Shown here: in pieces, positions 17,255-25,755 of the stretch
How the letters are laid out: each line of letters starts with the position of its first letter
Numbering within the stretch: position 1 is the stretch's first letter
Assembly: GCF_013113735.1 (NCBI RefSeq)
Contig: NZ_CP053346.1
Span: 1,254,001-1,318,000 of the forward strand
Direction: 5' to 3'
DNA length: 64,000 nucleotides
Source: Sphingomonas sp. AP4-R1
GTDB taxonomy: Bacteria; Pseudomonadota; Alphaproteobacteria; Sphingomonadales; Sphingomonadaceae
Made by a program: the position numbers and the translations under genes
Notes under the pieces: generated by a model
Database searches by the model: none
Told to the model about the DNA's origin: nothing
What the model saw: the letters and a program-made list of their open reading frames with translations, nothing else

Positions 17255-18267
17255 TCGACGATATGGACGCCTCCGGCCCCGATCTGCCGGGCTTCTCGCT
17301 CGGCTCCGGCGATACGTTCGATCAGGCGGGCATCGATGCGATCTTCGGTTTCTCCAGCCAGGAGAGCCCGCAGGTGCGCAAGGGGCTGCGCGCGCTGCTC
17401 GATGCGAACGTGATCAGCCATGAGCGGCTGCCGATGCTGGAAGTGGTGTGCGAACGGATGGTGCGCACCTTCGCCACCAGCATGCGCAACCTCACCTCGG
17501 ACGCGATCGACGTGCATATGGAGGAGGTCACCTCCACCCGCTTCGGCGATTTCATGAACCGTCTGCCGCTGCCGGCGATGATCGGGGTGTTCCACGTCAA
17601 GGAGTGGGACAATTATGGCGTCGTCACGGTCAATTCCAGCCTGATCTACGCCGTCGTCGATGCGCTGCTCGGCGGGCGGAAAGGCAATGGCGCCGTCCGC
17701 ATCGACGGGCGCGCCTTCACCGCGATCGAGACGATGCTGGTGAGCAAGATGATCCAGCTCGCGCTCGACGATTTCTCGGCATCGTTCGAGGCGATCGAGC
17801 CCGTGACGATGAAGCTGGAGCGCGTAGAGGCCAGCCCGCGCTTCGCCGCCATCGCCGGCCCCAGCAACCTGACGGCCGTCGCCACCTTCCGCGTCGACAT
17901 GGAAGGGCGCGGCGGCAAGTTCAACGTGCTGCTGCCCTATGCCACGATCGAGCCGGTGCGCGACAAATTGCTGCAGCGCTTCGTGGGCGAGAAGCTCGGC
18001 CGCGACAGGATGTGGGAAATGCACATGGAGTCCGAGATCCGGCAGACCGAAATCTGTCTGGATGTCGTGCTCGGCGAGACGGCGGTGCGCGTGCAGGATT
18101 ATGTCGCGCTGAAGGTGGGGCAGACGATCAGCCTGCACACCAGCCCTGACGATCCGCTGGAGGTCACGTGCGGCGGCGTCACGCTGGGCACGGCGCAGAT
18201 CGGCCGCCGGTCCGGGCGGGTCGCGATCCAGATGTTGAACGACATCGGCAAGGGAGCATCGCAATGA
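17251..18267 (+). CDS. fliM: Flagellar motor switch protein FliM
   Basis: 338 aa. C-ring protein that binds phospho-CheY. The N-terminal CheY-binding peptide is present as FDQAGIDAIFG (residues 23-33), a variant of the usual SQAEIDALL. The middle CheC-like domain follows (about 60-240), with LPAMIGVFHVKEWDNYG. The C-terminal SpoA domain (about 255-335) has GETAVRVQDYVALKVGQTISL. The start overlaps the fliL stop in ATGA, and the stop overlaps the next start. Confidence 0.97.
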   Translation: MIDDMDASGPDLPGFSLGSGDTFDQAGIDAIFGFSSQESPQVRKGLRALLDANVISHERLPMLEVVCERMVRTFATSMRNLTSDAIDVHMEEVTSTRFGDFMNRLPLPAMIGVFHVKEWDNYGVVTVNSSLIYAVVDALLGGRKGNGAVRIDGRAFTAIETMLVSKMIQLALDDFSASFEAIEPVTMKLERVEASPRFAAIAGPSNLTAVATFRVDMEGRGGKFNVLLPYATIEPVRDKLLQRFVGEKLGRDRMWEMHMESEIRQTEICLDVVLGETAVRVQDYVALKVGQTISLHTSPDDPLEVTCGGVTLGTAQIGRRSGRVAIQMLNDIGKGASQ

Positions 18268-18716
18268 GCCTTACGATCATCTCCAATATCGTCGTCAGCA
18301 TCCTGTGCGTCGGCGTGCTGATCCAGGTGACGCGGATGAGCCTCGCGCTCCGCACGCTCCAGCGCAGCGACATCGGCGAGACGGTGGCCGCGCTGGACCA
18401 TGCCACCGCGCGCGCCACGGCGACGCTCGCCGAATTCCAGCGCGCGCTGGCGGCGGAATCGGCGGCGAACCATCGCAGCCTCTCGTCGGGCGAGGCGCTG
18501 CGCGACGAGCTTTCGGTGATGGTGGGCGTCGGCAACAATATCGCCGATCGCATCATGGAGGCCGCCGCCACCGTCGCCACGCCCCACTGGGCCGCCGTGC
18601 CCGAAGGTGCGGGGGACGAAGGCGTGGTGGAGGACAGCGCGCCTGATGAGGGCGCCGAGCCCGCCGACATCGACGAGCCGGAGCGCGAACCGGCCATGGC
18701 CGGGGGCGGACGATGA
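18264..18716 (+). CDS. Small flagellar-operon membrane protein (DUF6468-like)
   Basis: 150 aa. One N-terminal transmembrane helix (LTIISNIVVSILCVGVLIQV) followed by a helical, Ala-rich region with RLALRTLQRSD-type charges and an acidic Glu/Pro/Asp tail. The position, translationally coupled between fliM and motE, matches the DUF6468 proteins of alphaproteobacterial flagellar operons; that name is from memory of gene order and topology. Function unknown; a stator- or C-ring-associated role is a guess. ATG overlaps the fliM stop, and TGA overlaps the next ATG. Confidence 0.75.
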   Translation: MSLTIISNIVVSILCVGVLIQVTRMSLALRTLQRSDIGETVAALDHATARATATLAEFQRALAAESAANHRSLSSGEALRDELSVMVGVGNNIADRIMEAAATVATPHWAAVPEGAGDEGVVEDSAPDEGAEPADIDEPEREPAMAGGGR

Positions 18717-19489
18717 CGGGCGCACCCGCTTCGAACGCTCCGGCGCCGACGCGCGCGCGCGGGCGCCTGCTGCGGCCGTCCCTGCTCTCGCTCACGATCG
18801 CGGCGGTCGGCGTGTCGGCCGTCGCGCATGCGATGACGGTGGCGGGGGCGGCGCAGGCCGGAGCCTCCGCGCCGCCGCCGACGCGCCTCGGCGTCTCGAT
18901 CCAGCAAAGCATGTCCGAGCGCGATCAGGAGATCGCCAGGCGGATGCGCGCCGCGACCCTGCGCGAGCAGAGCGCGCGGGCGGTCGAGCAGAGGCTGAAG
19001 GCGGATGCGGAATCCCGTCGCGCGCAAACCGACGCGCAGGCCAAGGCCGGCGCCGACGATGCCGAGGCGCCCAAGCCGATCGAGGATCTGGCGCGCATCT
19101 ATCAGACGATGAAGCCCGCGCGGGCGGCGCCGATCTTCGCGGCGCTGGATCTCGATATCCAGACGCAGATCGCCCGGCGGATGCGCGAGCGCGCCGTCGC
19201 TTTGCTGATGGCCAATATGGATCCGCTGTCGGCGGTGCGGCTCAGCATGTCGCTCGCCGGGCGCAGGCCGATCGCGCTCGCCGTTCCGGTGACGCCGGCA
19301 GCGCAGATGCAGGTGACCGAGACACGCGCGCAACCGCCAGCGCCCGCCCCGCGCGAGAAGGCGTCCACTCCCGCGCCCGCCGGCGAGCGGATCGCGAGCG
19401 CGGCCGATGCCCGCCAGACCACCCGCCCGCGCGTCCCCACCATCGCCGCGCCGCGCGTGGCGCCGGAGGCCGCGCCCGTCAGCCGGTGA
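18713..19489 (+). CDS. motE: MotE-like periplasmic motility chaperone (MgtE_N-like domain)
   Basis: 258 aa. N-terminal membrane anchor or signal (about residues 20-45), a coiled coil (about 65-110, SERDQEIARRMRAATLREQSARAVEQRL), then an MgtE-N-like domain with PIEDLARIYQTMKPARAAPIFAALDLDIQTQIARRMRERAVALLMANMDP. It ends in an Ala/Pro-rich tail. In rhizobia MotE is a periplasmic chaperone for MotC. No motC is seen here, so the partner is unclear. It overlaps the preceding gene by ATGA and is last in the fliL operon. Confidence 0.78.
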   Translation: MTGAPASNAPAPTRARGRLLRPSLLSLTIAAVGVSAVAHAMTVAGAAQAGASAPPPTRLGVSIQQSMSERDQEIARRMRAATLREQSARAVEQRLKADAESRRAQTDAQAKAGADDAEAPKPIEDLARIYQTMKPARAAPIFAALDLDIQTQIARRMRERAVALLMANMDPLSAVRLSMSLAGRRPIALAVPVTPAAQMQVTETRAQPPAPAPREKASTPAPAGERIASAADARQTTRPRVPTIAAPRVAPEAAPVSR

Positions 19490-19548
19490 GGGGGCGGCCT
19501 CGGCGCCGCCGGTCCTGAAAGGCGGAGGTTCAGTCCCGACGCCAAAAA

Positions 19549-19635
19549 CCCGTTCGTGCTGAGCGCAGTCGAAGCATGGGCTGCAAGCGATGACCCATGA
19601 AGCCCGTGCTTCGACTTCGCTCAGCACGAACGGGG
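19549..19635. repeat. Inverted repeat, family 1 (ccgttcgtgctgagc type)
   Basis: CCCGTTCGTGCTGAGCGCAG and, 40 bases on, its inverted copy ...CTCAGCACGAACGGG. It lies between the convergent ends of motE and the 19695 gene. Further members lie at 27181, 34398, 43503, 51790, 60637, 61326 and 62032. Confidence 0.88.
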
Positions 19636-19694
19636 AGGGGGTGGTGGCTCGTGGCGGCGGGCGCACACCCCGCCGACCCGGTGAGCGCACCCCC

Positions 19695-20117
19695 TCACAC
19701 GGGTGACGCGCTGAGCGCCACGATCAGCACGCGCCGCACCGTCTTGTCCCGCGCCTTCACGCGCGCGTTGAGCGTCTTGCTCAGCGCCTCCGCATCCACC
19801 GGGGCGAAGCCGGAGACGTGCAGGCTGCCATAGTCCAGCATCGTCTCCACGATCCGCATGCGCACATCGGGCATGCGGCGGGCGATCAGCCCGGCCGTCA
19901 TCGGGCTCGACATCTGCAGCACCAGGCGCGCGTTGATGCGCCCCTCGATCCGGCTGTTGCCGAAGATCGGCACGTCCAGATCCGCGATCGGCACGAAGGC
20001 GCCGGCTTCGGTTTCGGCGCCGCCGCCCCCGAATGGAGAATTGGCGGAAAGCTGCGCGTCTCCGGAGATGGCGGCGATGATCGGCAGGACGCCGGCGGGC
20101 AGGAAACGCGGCAACAT
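19695..20117 (-). CDS. Exported FliL-like motility protein, unnamed
   Basis: 140 aa. Weak N-terminal hydrophobic segment (MLPRFLPAGVLPIIAAISG), likely a signal or anchor, then FVPIADLDVPIFG, INARLVLQMSSPMTAGLIARRMPDVRMRIVETM, and a C-terminal strand TVRRVLIVALSASPV. This strand-helix-helix-strand order resembles FliL and also the 33264 protein, which ends the same way (VSKIVITQASPM). AGGAGG is 4 bases before the ATG, an excellent Shine-Dalgarno. It is divergent from the 20211 operon and shares the palindrome at 20177-20191. Assignment to FliL is inference from topology, not a motif match. Confidence 0.7.
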   Translation of the reverse strand: MLPRFLPAGVLPIIAAISGDAQLSANSPFGGGGAETEAGAFVPIADLDVPIFGNSRIEGRINARLVLQMSSPMTAGLIARRMPDVRMRIVETMLDYGSLHVSGFAPVDAEALSKTLNARVKARDKTVRRVLIVALSASPV

Positions 20118-20176
20118 GGGTCCTCCTAAAAAATTGTCAGCCAATTGCGCGCATCCGAACCGTCGGCCCGCGCCTA

Positions 20177-20191
20177 ACCCTATAATAGGAG
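20177..20191. promoter_or_regulatory. Motility palindrome between 19695 gene and 20211 operon
   Basis: ACCCTATAATAGGAG. The core ends 24 bases before the 20211 ATG. Its left edge lies 59 bases from the start of the divergent 19695 gene, the same distance as between the 16610 copy and flgF. Confidence 0.62.
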
Positions 20192-20210
20192 TAATTTTCG
20201 GAGCATTGTC

Positions 20211-20480
20211 ATGAGCCGCAGCCAACAGCCCGATCGGGTCAGGATATTGTCGTCGCGCAGGCCTGCGGTCGATTTCGGTCGTCGCCGCGCGGATCCGTCG
20301 CCCGATGGCGCCGAGGAGGATGTGGCCGCCGACATCGTCGAGCTGGTCGCGGCGGCGCCTGCCGCGCCGGCCGCAGTCACGCGGTTGCCGTTGCGCCTCG
20401 TCGGCCTGTTCCTGTGCAGCAGCGCGCTCGGCGGCGCCTGCGCGGTCGCCTCCGGGCTCTTCGGGATCGCCGGGCGATGA
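20211..20480 (+). CDS. Small membrane protein heading the chemotaxis operon
   Basis: 89 aa. The first half is basic then acidic (SRRPAVDFGRRRADPSPDGAEEDVAADIVELV). The C-terminal half has one hydrophobic helix (LPLRLVGLFLCSSALGGACAV, about residues 59-85). CGGAG lies 7 bases before the ATG. I do not recognise the family. It directly follows the palindrome at 20177, and its stop overlaps the next start (ATGA), so it is co-translated with the 599-aa repeat protein. Confidence 0.7.
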   Translation: MSRSQQPDRVRILSSRRPAVDFGRRRADPSPDGAEEDVAADIVELVAAAPAAPAAVTRLPLRLVGLFLCSSALGGACAVASGLFGIAGR

Positions 20481-22276
20481 AGGCGCTGGGGCTCGTCCTG
20501 ACGGGAACCGCGACGCTGGCGAGCGGCCTCGCCGCGCTGTCGGCGCAGGCCGGCCTGCCGCCGTCCCCCGGCCCGTCGCTTCCGGCCGCGCGCCGCGAAT
20601 TTGCGGCGCGGCTCGCGCAGCGTCCGCCGCTTGTCGGGCCCGATGCGTGGACCGTCATCGGCGAGGCCTCGGCCTGGACGGCGCTCTCCGCCGATCGCGA
20701 TCGGCAGGCGAAGCGCTGGGATTATGCGCGCAGCCTGATCGGGCGCGGTCGCGGCTCCGAGGCGATCGGCGTGCTGGACGTGATGCAGCAGGACGATCCC
20801 GATCTGCGGATGGTGGAGGCGTTCCGGCTCGCGCGCGGCGCCGCACTCACGCTCATTCGCCGGTATCCGGATGCGGTCGCCGAATTCGATGGCCGGGACG
20901 ATGGCGCGCCGCTGGCGACGCCGGAGGCCTGCGCCTGGCGGATGCGTCTGTTCTCGGAATCGGGCGATGCGGCCGATGCGCTCGCGCACGCCGGCTGTGC
21001 GTGGCCCGCCGTCCGGGCGCGCGCCGCCGCCGATCGCAAGCCCTTCCTGATCGCCGCCGCGCGATCGGCGGTGGAGAGCGGCCAGCCGGCTTATGCGTTG
21101 CGCTGGCTGGAGGGACTGCCCGATCGCGATCCGGCCGCCAATCTCTATCGCGGGCGCGCCTTGGTCGCGCTGGGACACCCCGATCGGGCACGCCTGCGGA
21201 TCGCGCGCGTGCTGGAAAGCGGCACCGGCCCCGAGCGGGCCGAGGCGCGGCTGGCCATGATCGAGGGGGGCGTGGCCGATGGCACGCTCGGCCCCCGCGC
21301 CGCTTTGCTGCGGCTGGAGCAGTTCCATTATGACTGGCGCGGCGATCCCGTCGAGGAACGTGCGCTGCGCCTCACCTATCGGCTGGCCGATAGGTCGCAG
21401 GATGCGGCGGGCGCGCTGACGGCGGGCGCCACTTTGCTGCGCTATTTCGGCCCGCAGCATCAGCCGCCGGGCTTTGCCACCGGCGTGCAGGCGAAGCTCG
21501 CCACGTTGGTCGCGCCGGGCACGCGCGTCCCGCTGGATCGCGCGGCGGGGCTGTTCTGGGATTATCGCGATCTGCTGCCGAGCGGTGTCGCCGGTGACGA
21601 GATGGTCTCGGGCCTCAGCGAGAGGCTGCAGCGTGCGGGCCTGTATCAGCGCGCGGCCGCTTTGCTGGAATATCAGCTTTTCTCGCGCGCGCAGGATCTG
21701 GCGCAGGGGCCGCTCTCGGCCCGCACCGCCAGCCTGTTCATCCTCGCCGGGCGCCCGGATCACGCGCTTACGGTGCTGAACCGCACGAACAACATCGCCT
21801 TCACGGACGACATGCTGGGCGATCGCCGGCGCGTGGAGGCGGTGGCGCTCTATCATACCGGCCGTGTGCAGAAAGCGCTGTCGCTGCTGAACGACGTGCC
21901 GGCGAGCGGTGCGCTGCGGGCGGAGCTGCTGTGGAAGCAGCGCAACTGGCAGGCGCTGGCCGCCACGCTGGGCCCGCTGCTGCCGGAGCCCGTCACTCGC
22001 GCCACCGCGCCGATCAGCGATGTCGATCAGGCGATCGTGCTGCGCCAGGCGATCGCGCTGGCGATGCTGGGGCGTGGCGCCGATCTGCAGGCGCTGCACG
22101 GCCGCTACGCGGCGACGTTCGCGGCTCTGCCTTCGGCCAGCCTGTTCAACATGCTCACCGGCCCTGTCGAGGCCCTCGATCCCGCTTTGATCAGCCGCGC
22201 CATGGCAGCGATGCCGGCGGCCAGCCCGGCGGGATCCATGGCCGATCTGATCGACGCGCCGATGGGCCGCGTCTGA
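20477..22276 (+). CDS. Exported TPR-like helical repeat protein in motility cluster
   Basis: 599 aa. N-terminal signal peptide (MKALGLVLTGTATLASGLAALSAQAG), then wholly helical sequence with recurrent A/L/Y pairs of the tetratricopeptide type, for example RGRGSEAIGVLDVMQQDDPDLRMVEAFRLARG, ESGQPAYALRWLEGLP and LYQRAAALLEYQLFSRAQD. No enzymatic motif is visible. TPR proteins scaffold complexes; an exported one beside stator and chemotaxis genes could act at the motor periphery, which is inference. It overlaps the 20211 gene by four bases and is followed 42 bases later by the mcp gene. Confidence 0.8.
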   Translation: MKALGLVLTGTATLASGLAALSAQAGLPPSPGPSLPAARREFAARLAQRPPLVGPDAWTVIGEASAWTALSADRDRQAKRWDYARSLIGRGRGSEAIGVLDVMQQDDPDLRMVEAFRLARGAALTLIRRYPDAVAEFDGRDDGAPLATPEACAWRMRLFSESGDAADALAHAGCAWPAVRARAAADRKPFLIAAARSAVESGQPAYALRWLEGLPDRDPAANLYRGRALVALGHPDRARLRIARVLESGTGPERAEARLAMIEGGVADGTLGPRAALLRLEQFHYDWRGDPVEERALRLTYRLADRSQDAAGALTAGATLLRYFGPQHQPPGFATGVQAKLATLVAPGTRVPLDRAAGLFWDYRDLLPSGVAGDEMVSGLSERLQRAGLYQRAAALLEYQLFSRAQDLAQGPLSARTASLFILAGRPDHALTVLNRTNNIAFTDDMLGDRRRVEAVALYHTGRVQKALSLLNDVPASGALRAELLWKQRNWQALAATLGPLLPEPVTRATAPISDVDQAIVLRQAIALAMLGRGADLQALHGRYAATFAALPSASLFNMLTGPVEALDPALISRAMAAMPAASPAGSMADLIDAPMGRV

Positions 22277-22318
22277 CCCAATTCATTGTCCGAAACCGTC
22301 CGAGCAAGGGGAAAGCAA

Positions 22319-23749
22319 ATGATCACATGGTTCGTCCAGACTGCGCCGATCCGGCAAAAGCTGTTTGTTGCGTTCACGCTTTGCGTTCTGGTGCAGTTGG
22401 CGGGCGGCGTGGCCGGTCTGCTGATCCCGTCGAAGGACCTGATCCTCATCGTCGCGGGCTTCATCGCATCGGGCGTGCTTTCGCTCACGCTCTGCAAGAT
22501 GATCGCCGATCCGTACGTCGCCACCGTCATCGAGATGGAGACGCTGGCGGGTGGCAATCTCGATGTCGAGATGACGCGCCGCAACTATAAGGACTGTGTC
22601 GGCCGGCTCTCGCGCGCCATGGCGGTGTTCCGGGATTCGACCGCGCAGGGCATCGCGCTCGCCAAGAAGGAGGAAACCCACGCCCAGCAGCAGGCGGTGA
22701 TCGTCAACGCGCTGGCGAGCGGGCTGAAGGCGCTGGCGGCGGGCGATCTGCAGCATCGCATCAACGCCTCGTTCCCGAGCGAATATGAGCAGCTGCGCGC
22801 CGACTTCAACGCCGCGATGGACAACCTCGCCGATATCATGGTGCAGGTCTCCAGCTCGGCCGACAGCATCAAGACGGGCTCGGCCGAGATCAGCTCGGCG
22901 TCCGACGATCTGTCGCGCCGCACCGAGCATCAGGCGGCGTCGCTCGCGGAGAGCGCCGCCTCGATGGATCAGGTGACGGCGATGGTGCGCGAGACGGCGG
23001 CGGGGGCCGGCGCGGTCCGCTCGTCGGTCGCCGAGGCGCATGGCGATGCCACCAAGGGCGGCAAGGTCGTGCAGGATGCGATCGTCGCGATGGACGGCAT
23101 CGAGCGCAGCTCGCAGGAGATCGCGCAGATCATCAGCGTGATCGACGGCATCGCCTTCCAGACCAACCTGCTCGCGCTGAACGCGGGCGTGGAGGCGGCG
23201 CGCGCCGGCGATGCCGGCAAGGGCTTTGCGGTGGTCGCCAACGAGGTGCGCGCGCTCGCCCAGCGCTCGGCCGATGCCGCCAAGGACATCAAGGCGCTGA
23301 TCACCGCCAGCAGCAAGCAGGTGGAAAGCGGCGTGCAGCTGGTGGGCGAAACCGGCCGGATGCTCGCCAACATCGTCGCCAAGGTGGGCGAGATCAGCGG
23401 CGCGATCAGCGTGATCTCGGCCTCCACGGAGACGCAGGCCGCCAATCTGCAGCAGGTCAATGGCGCGGTCGGCGACATGGACAAGATGACGCAGCAGAAT
23501 GCCGCGATGGTGGAGGAGTCGACCGCCGCCGCGCGCAGCCTGGCGGCCGAGGCTGATCATCTGGCCGAACTGGTGACGCAGTTCGATCTCGGCCACGGTG
23601 GCGGCTCCGCGCCGGCCCGCAACAATCGCAACGTGCGCACGATCAAGTCCGCACCGCGCGCCAAGCGGGCGTCCGCGCCGCTCGTCCACGGCAATCTGGC
23701 GCTCGCCCAGACCCAGCCCGCCGACGACAGCGACTGGACCGAATTCTGA
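22319..23749 (+). CDS. Methyl-accepting chemotaxis protein without a large periplasmic domain
   Basis: About 476 aa. Two adjacent transmembrane helices (about 17-36 and 41-60) with only a few residues between them, so there is almost no periplasmic sensor. A HAMP region follows (about 60-115), with a second HAMP-like stretch (DLQHRINASFPSEYEQLRADFNAAMDNLADIM). The signalling hairpin is classical: IISVIDGIAFQTNLLALNAGVEAARAGDAGKGFAVVANEVRALAQRSA. It ends in DWTEF, a CheR/CheB-tethering pentapeptide like NWETF. AAGGGGAAAG precedes the ATG. cheR and cheB follow, so adaptation enzymes are made beside it. Confidence 0.96.
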   Translation: MITWFVQTAPIRQKLFVAFTLCVLVQLAGGVAGLLIPSKDLILIVAGFIASGVLSLTLCKMIADPYVATVIEMETLAGGNLDVEMTRRNYKDCVGRLSRAMAVFRDSTAQGIALAKKEETHAQQQAVIVNALASGLKALAAGDLQHRINASFPSEYEQLRADFNAAMDNLADIMVQVSSSADSIKTGSAEISSASDDLSRRTEHQAASLAESAASMDQVTAMVRETAAGAGAVRSSVAEAHGDATKGGKVVQDAIVAMDGIERSSQEIAQIISVIDGIAFQTNLLALNAGVEAARAGDAGKGFAVVANEVRALAQRSADAAKDIKALITASSKQVESGVQLVGETGRMLANIVAKVGEISGAISVISASTETQAANLQQVNGAVGDMDKMTQQNAAMVEESTAAARSLAAEADHLAELVTQFDLGHGGGSAPARNNRNVRTIKSAPRAKRASAPLVHGNLALAQTQPADDSDWTEF

Positions 23750-23792
23750 TCCTCCTGCCGCGCCCGTGCCGCAAGAACAGAAAGTACAAGCC

Positions 23793-24683
23793 ATGAAGAA
23801 TATGCGGCTGATCCAGGCCGGTGAGCCGGCAGAAGCCGGCGGCACCGGCGCGGCGACCGAATATGCGTATCGCAAGCAGGATTTCGAGGCGATCTCCGCT
23901 TTGGTCTATGACCATGCGGGGATCACCCTCGCCGATGGCAAATCGACGATGGTCTATTCGCGCCTGGCCAAAAAGCTGCGCGCCAAGGGCCTCGACAGTT
24001 TCGCGGACTATGTCGCGCTGGTCCGGCGCGATCCGGCGGAGCTGGCCGCCTGCATTGAGGCGCTCACCACCAATCACACGCGGCTCTTTCGCGAGGGCCA
24101 TCATTTCGATCATTTCCATGCCCATGTCCGCAGCGGGCTGCTGGCCAAGGCGATGCGCCGCAGCAAGGTGCGCCTCTGGTCGGCGGGATGCTCCAGCGGC
24201 GAGGAAGTCTATTCGCTGACGATGACGCTGCTGGGCCGCGATCGCGAGGCGGCCTCGATGATCGGCGGCGCCGATCTGCTGCTGCTGGCGAGCGACATCA
24301 ACGAGCGCGTCCTCGCGCTCGGCCGTGCCGCCCAGTATCGAGGCGGCGACGTCACCGACATTCCCGAGCCGTATCGCAGCCTCTGGACCCAGCGGACGGC
24401 CGACGGCTTCGAGATACGCGAGGAGGCGCGCCGGCTGGTGCGCTTCCGGCAGCTCAATCTGCTCCATGCCTGGCCGATTTCGGGCCAGTTCGACGTGATC
24501 TTCTGCCGCAACACGATGATCTATTTCGATGAGGAGACGAAGGCGCGCCTCCTCTCGGGCTTCGCCGATCGGCTGCTGAGTGGCGGCTATCTCTATATCG
24601 GCCATTCGGAGCGGCTGGTCGGTCCCGCCACCGCCAGGTTCAAGAGCGTCGGCCAGACCATCTATCAGAAGGTGGCGGCATGA
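23793..24683 (+). CDS. cheR: Chemotaxis protein methyltransferase CheR
   Basis: About 296 aa. Transfers methyl groups from S-adenosylmethionine to receptor glutamates. N-terminal helical domain (about 20-90, DFEAISALVYDHAGITLADGK...MVYSRLAKKLRA), then the Rossmann methyltransferase with VRLWSAGCSSGEEVYSLTM (SAM-binding GCSSGEE), LASDINERVLALGRAAQY and FDVIFCRNTMIYFDE. The start at 23793 has only a weak Shine-Dalgarno; ATG 23802 is an alternative. It sits between mcp and cheB and overlaps the cheB start. Confidence 0.95.
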   Translation: MKNMRLIQAGEPAEAGGTGAATEYAYRKQDFEAISALVYDHAGITLADGKSTMVYSRLAKKLRAKGLDSFADYVALVRRDPAELAACIEALTTNHTRLFREGHHFDHFHAHVRSGLLAKAMRRSKVRLWSAGCSSGEEVYSLTMTLLGRDREAASMIGGADLLLLASDINERVLALGRAAQYRGGDVTDIPEPYRSLWTQRTADGFEIREEARRLVRFRQLNLLHAWPISGQFDVIFCRNTMIYFDEETKARLLSGFADRLLSGGYLYIGHSERLVGPATARFKSVGQTIYQKVAA

Positions 24684-25708
24684 TCGTCCGCACCGTGATC
24701 GTCGACGATTCTCCCACGATGCGTCGCCTGATCGCGACGATGCTGCGCCGCGATCCCGACATCCTCGTGATCGGCGAGGCGGACGGGGTCGAGAGCGCGC
24801 GCCAGCTGATCCGCGATCTGAACCCGGACGTGGTGACGCTCGACGTGGAGATGCCGGGCATGAACGGGCTCGATTTTCTCGAGCGGATCATGCGCCTGCG
24901 GCCAATGCCCGTCGTGATGGTATCGACGCTCACCGCGCACGGCGCGGACGTGACGTTGCGCGCGCTGGAGCTGGGCGCGGTCGATTATTTCCCGAAGCCC
25001 ACCGGCCCGATCGAGGATTTGTTGCGCACCGACGATGGCAGCCTCGCCAGTAAGGTGCGCGATGCGGCGCGGACCTGCGTGCAGGCGCGCGCGCGTCGCC
25101 GCGCGTCCACGATGCCGCCACAGCTCAATTTCAACGGCAACGGCTTCCTGATCGGCATCGGAGCGTCCACCGGCGGGGTCGAGGCCCTGCTGGAGGTGCT
25201 GAGCGGCTTTCCCGCCAATTGCCCGCCGACCGTGGTGGTGCAGCATATGCCGGGCACCTTCACGCAGCAATTCGCGAACCGGCTGGACCAGCAATGCCTG
25301 CCCACCGTGGAGATCGCGCGCCAGGATGCGTTCCTGCAGCCCGGCCACGTTTATATCGCGCCCGGCGGCGAGCGGCACCTGACGCTGCGGAGCCCCGAAC
25401 GTCCCTTCTGCAGCCTGCGCGAAGGCGAAACGGTGAGCGGTCATCGCCCCTCGGTCGACATGCTGTTTCGCTCGATCGCGAAGATCGCCGGCGGCCGCGC
25501 CGTGGGCGTGCTGCTGACGGGCATGGGTGCGGACGGCGCCGCCGGCCTGCTGGAGATGCGGACCAGCGGCTGCGTCACGATCGCGCAGGACAAATCCACC
25601 AGCGTCGTCTTCGGCATGCCGCGCATCGCGATCGAGATGGAGGCGGCCAATCACGTCGTGCCGCTCGGCCGCATCGCCGCCAAGGCGATCGAACTGTGCA
25701 GCGCGTGA
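24680..25708 (+). CDS. cheB: Chemotaxis methylesterase/deamidase CheB
   Basis: 342 aa. Receiver domain (1-120) with DD at 9-10, phosphoacceptor Asp55 (TLDVEMPG) and Lys in FPKP. The C-terminal esterase domain has the catalytic triad Ser163 (GIGASTGG), His189 (VVQHMPG) and Asp285 (TGMGADG). It removes receptor methyl groups when phosphorylated by CheA. ATG overlaps the cheR stop. Confidence 0.97.
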   Translation: MIVRTVIVDDSPTMRRLIATMLRRDPDILVIGEADGVESARQLIRDLNPDVVTLDVEMPGMNGLDFLERIMRLRPMPVVMVSTLTAHGADVTLRALELGAVDYFPKPTGPIEDLLRTDDGSLASKVRDAARTCVQARARRRASTMPPQLNFNGNGFLIGIGASTGGVEALLEVLSGFPANCPPTVVVQHMPGTFTQQFANRLDQQCLPTVEIARQDAFLQPGHVYIAPGGERHLTLRSPERPFCSLREGETVSGHRPSVDMLFRSIAKIAGGRAVGVLLTGMGADGAAGLLEMRTSGCVTIAQDKSTSVVFGMPRIAIEMEAANHVVPLGRIAAKAIELCSA

Positions 25709-25755
25709 TGATGCAGCATCCATCCCCCTCTCTTCTCAGCCCTGCCGGAGTTCGC

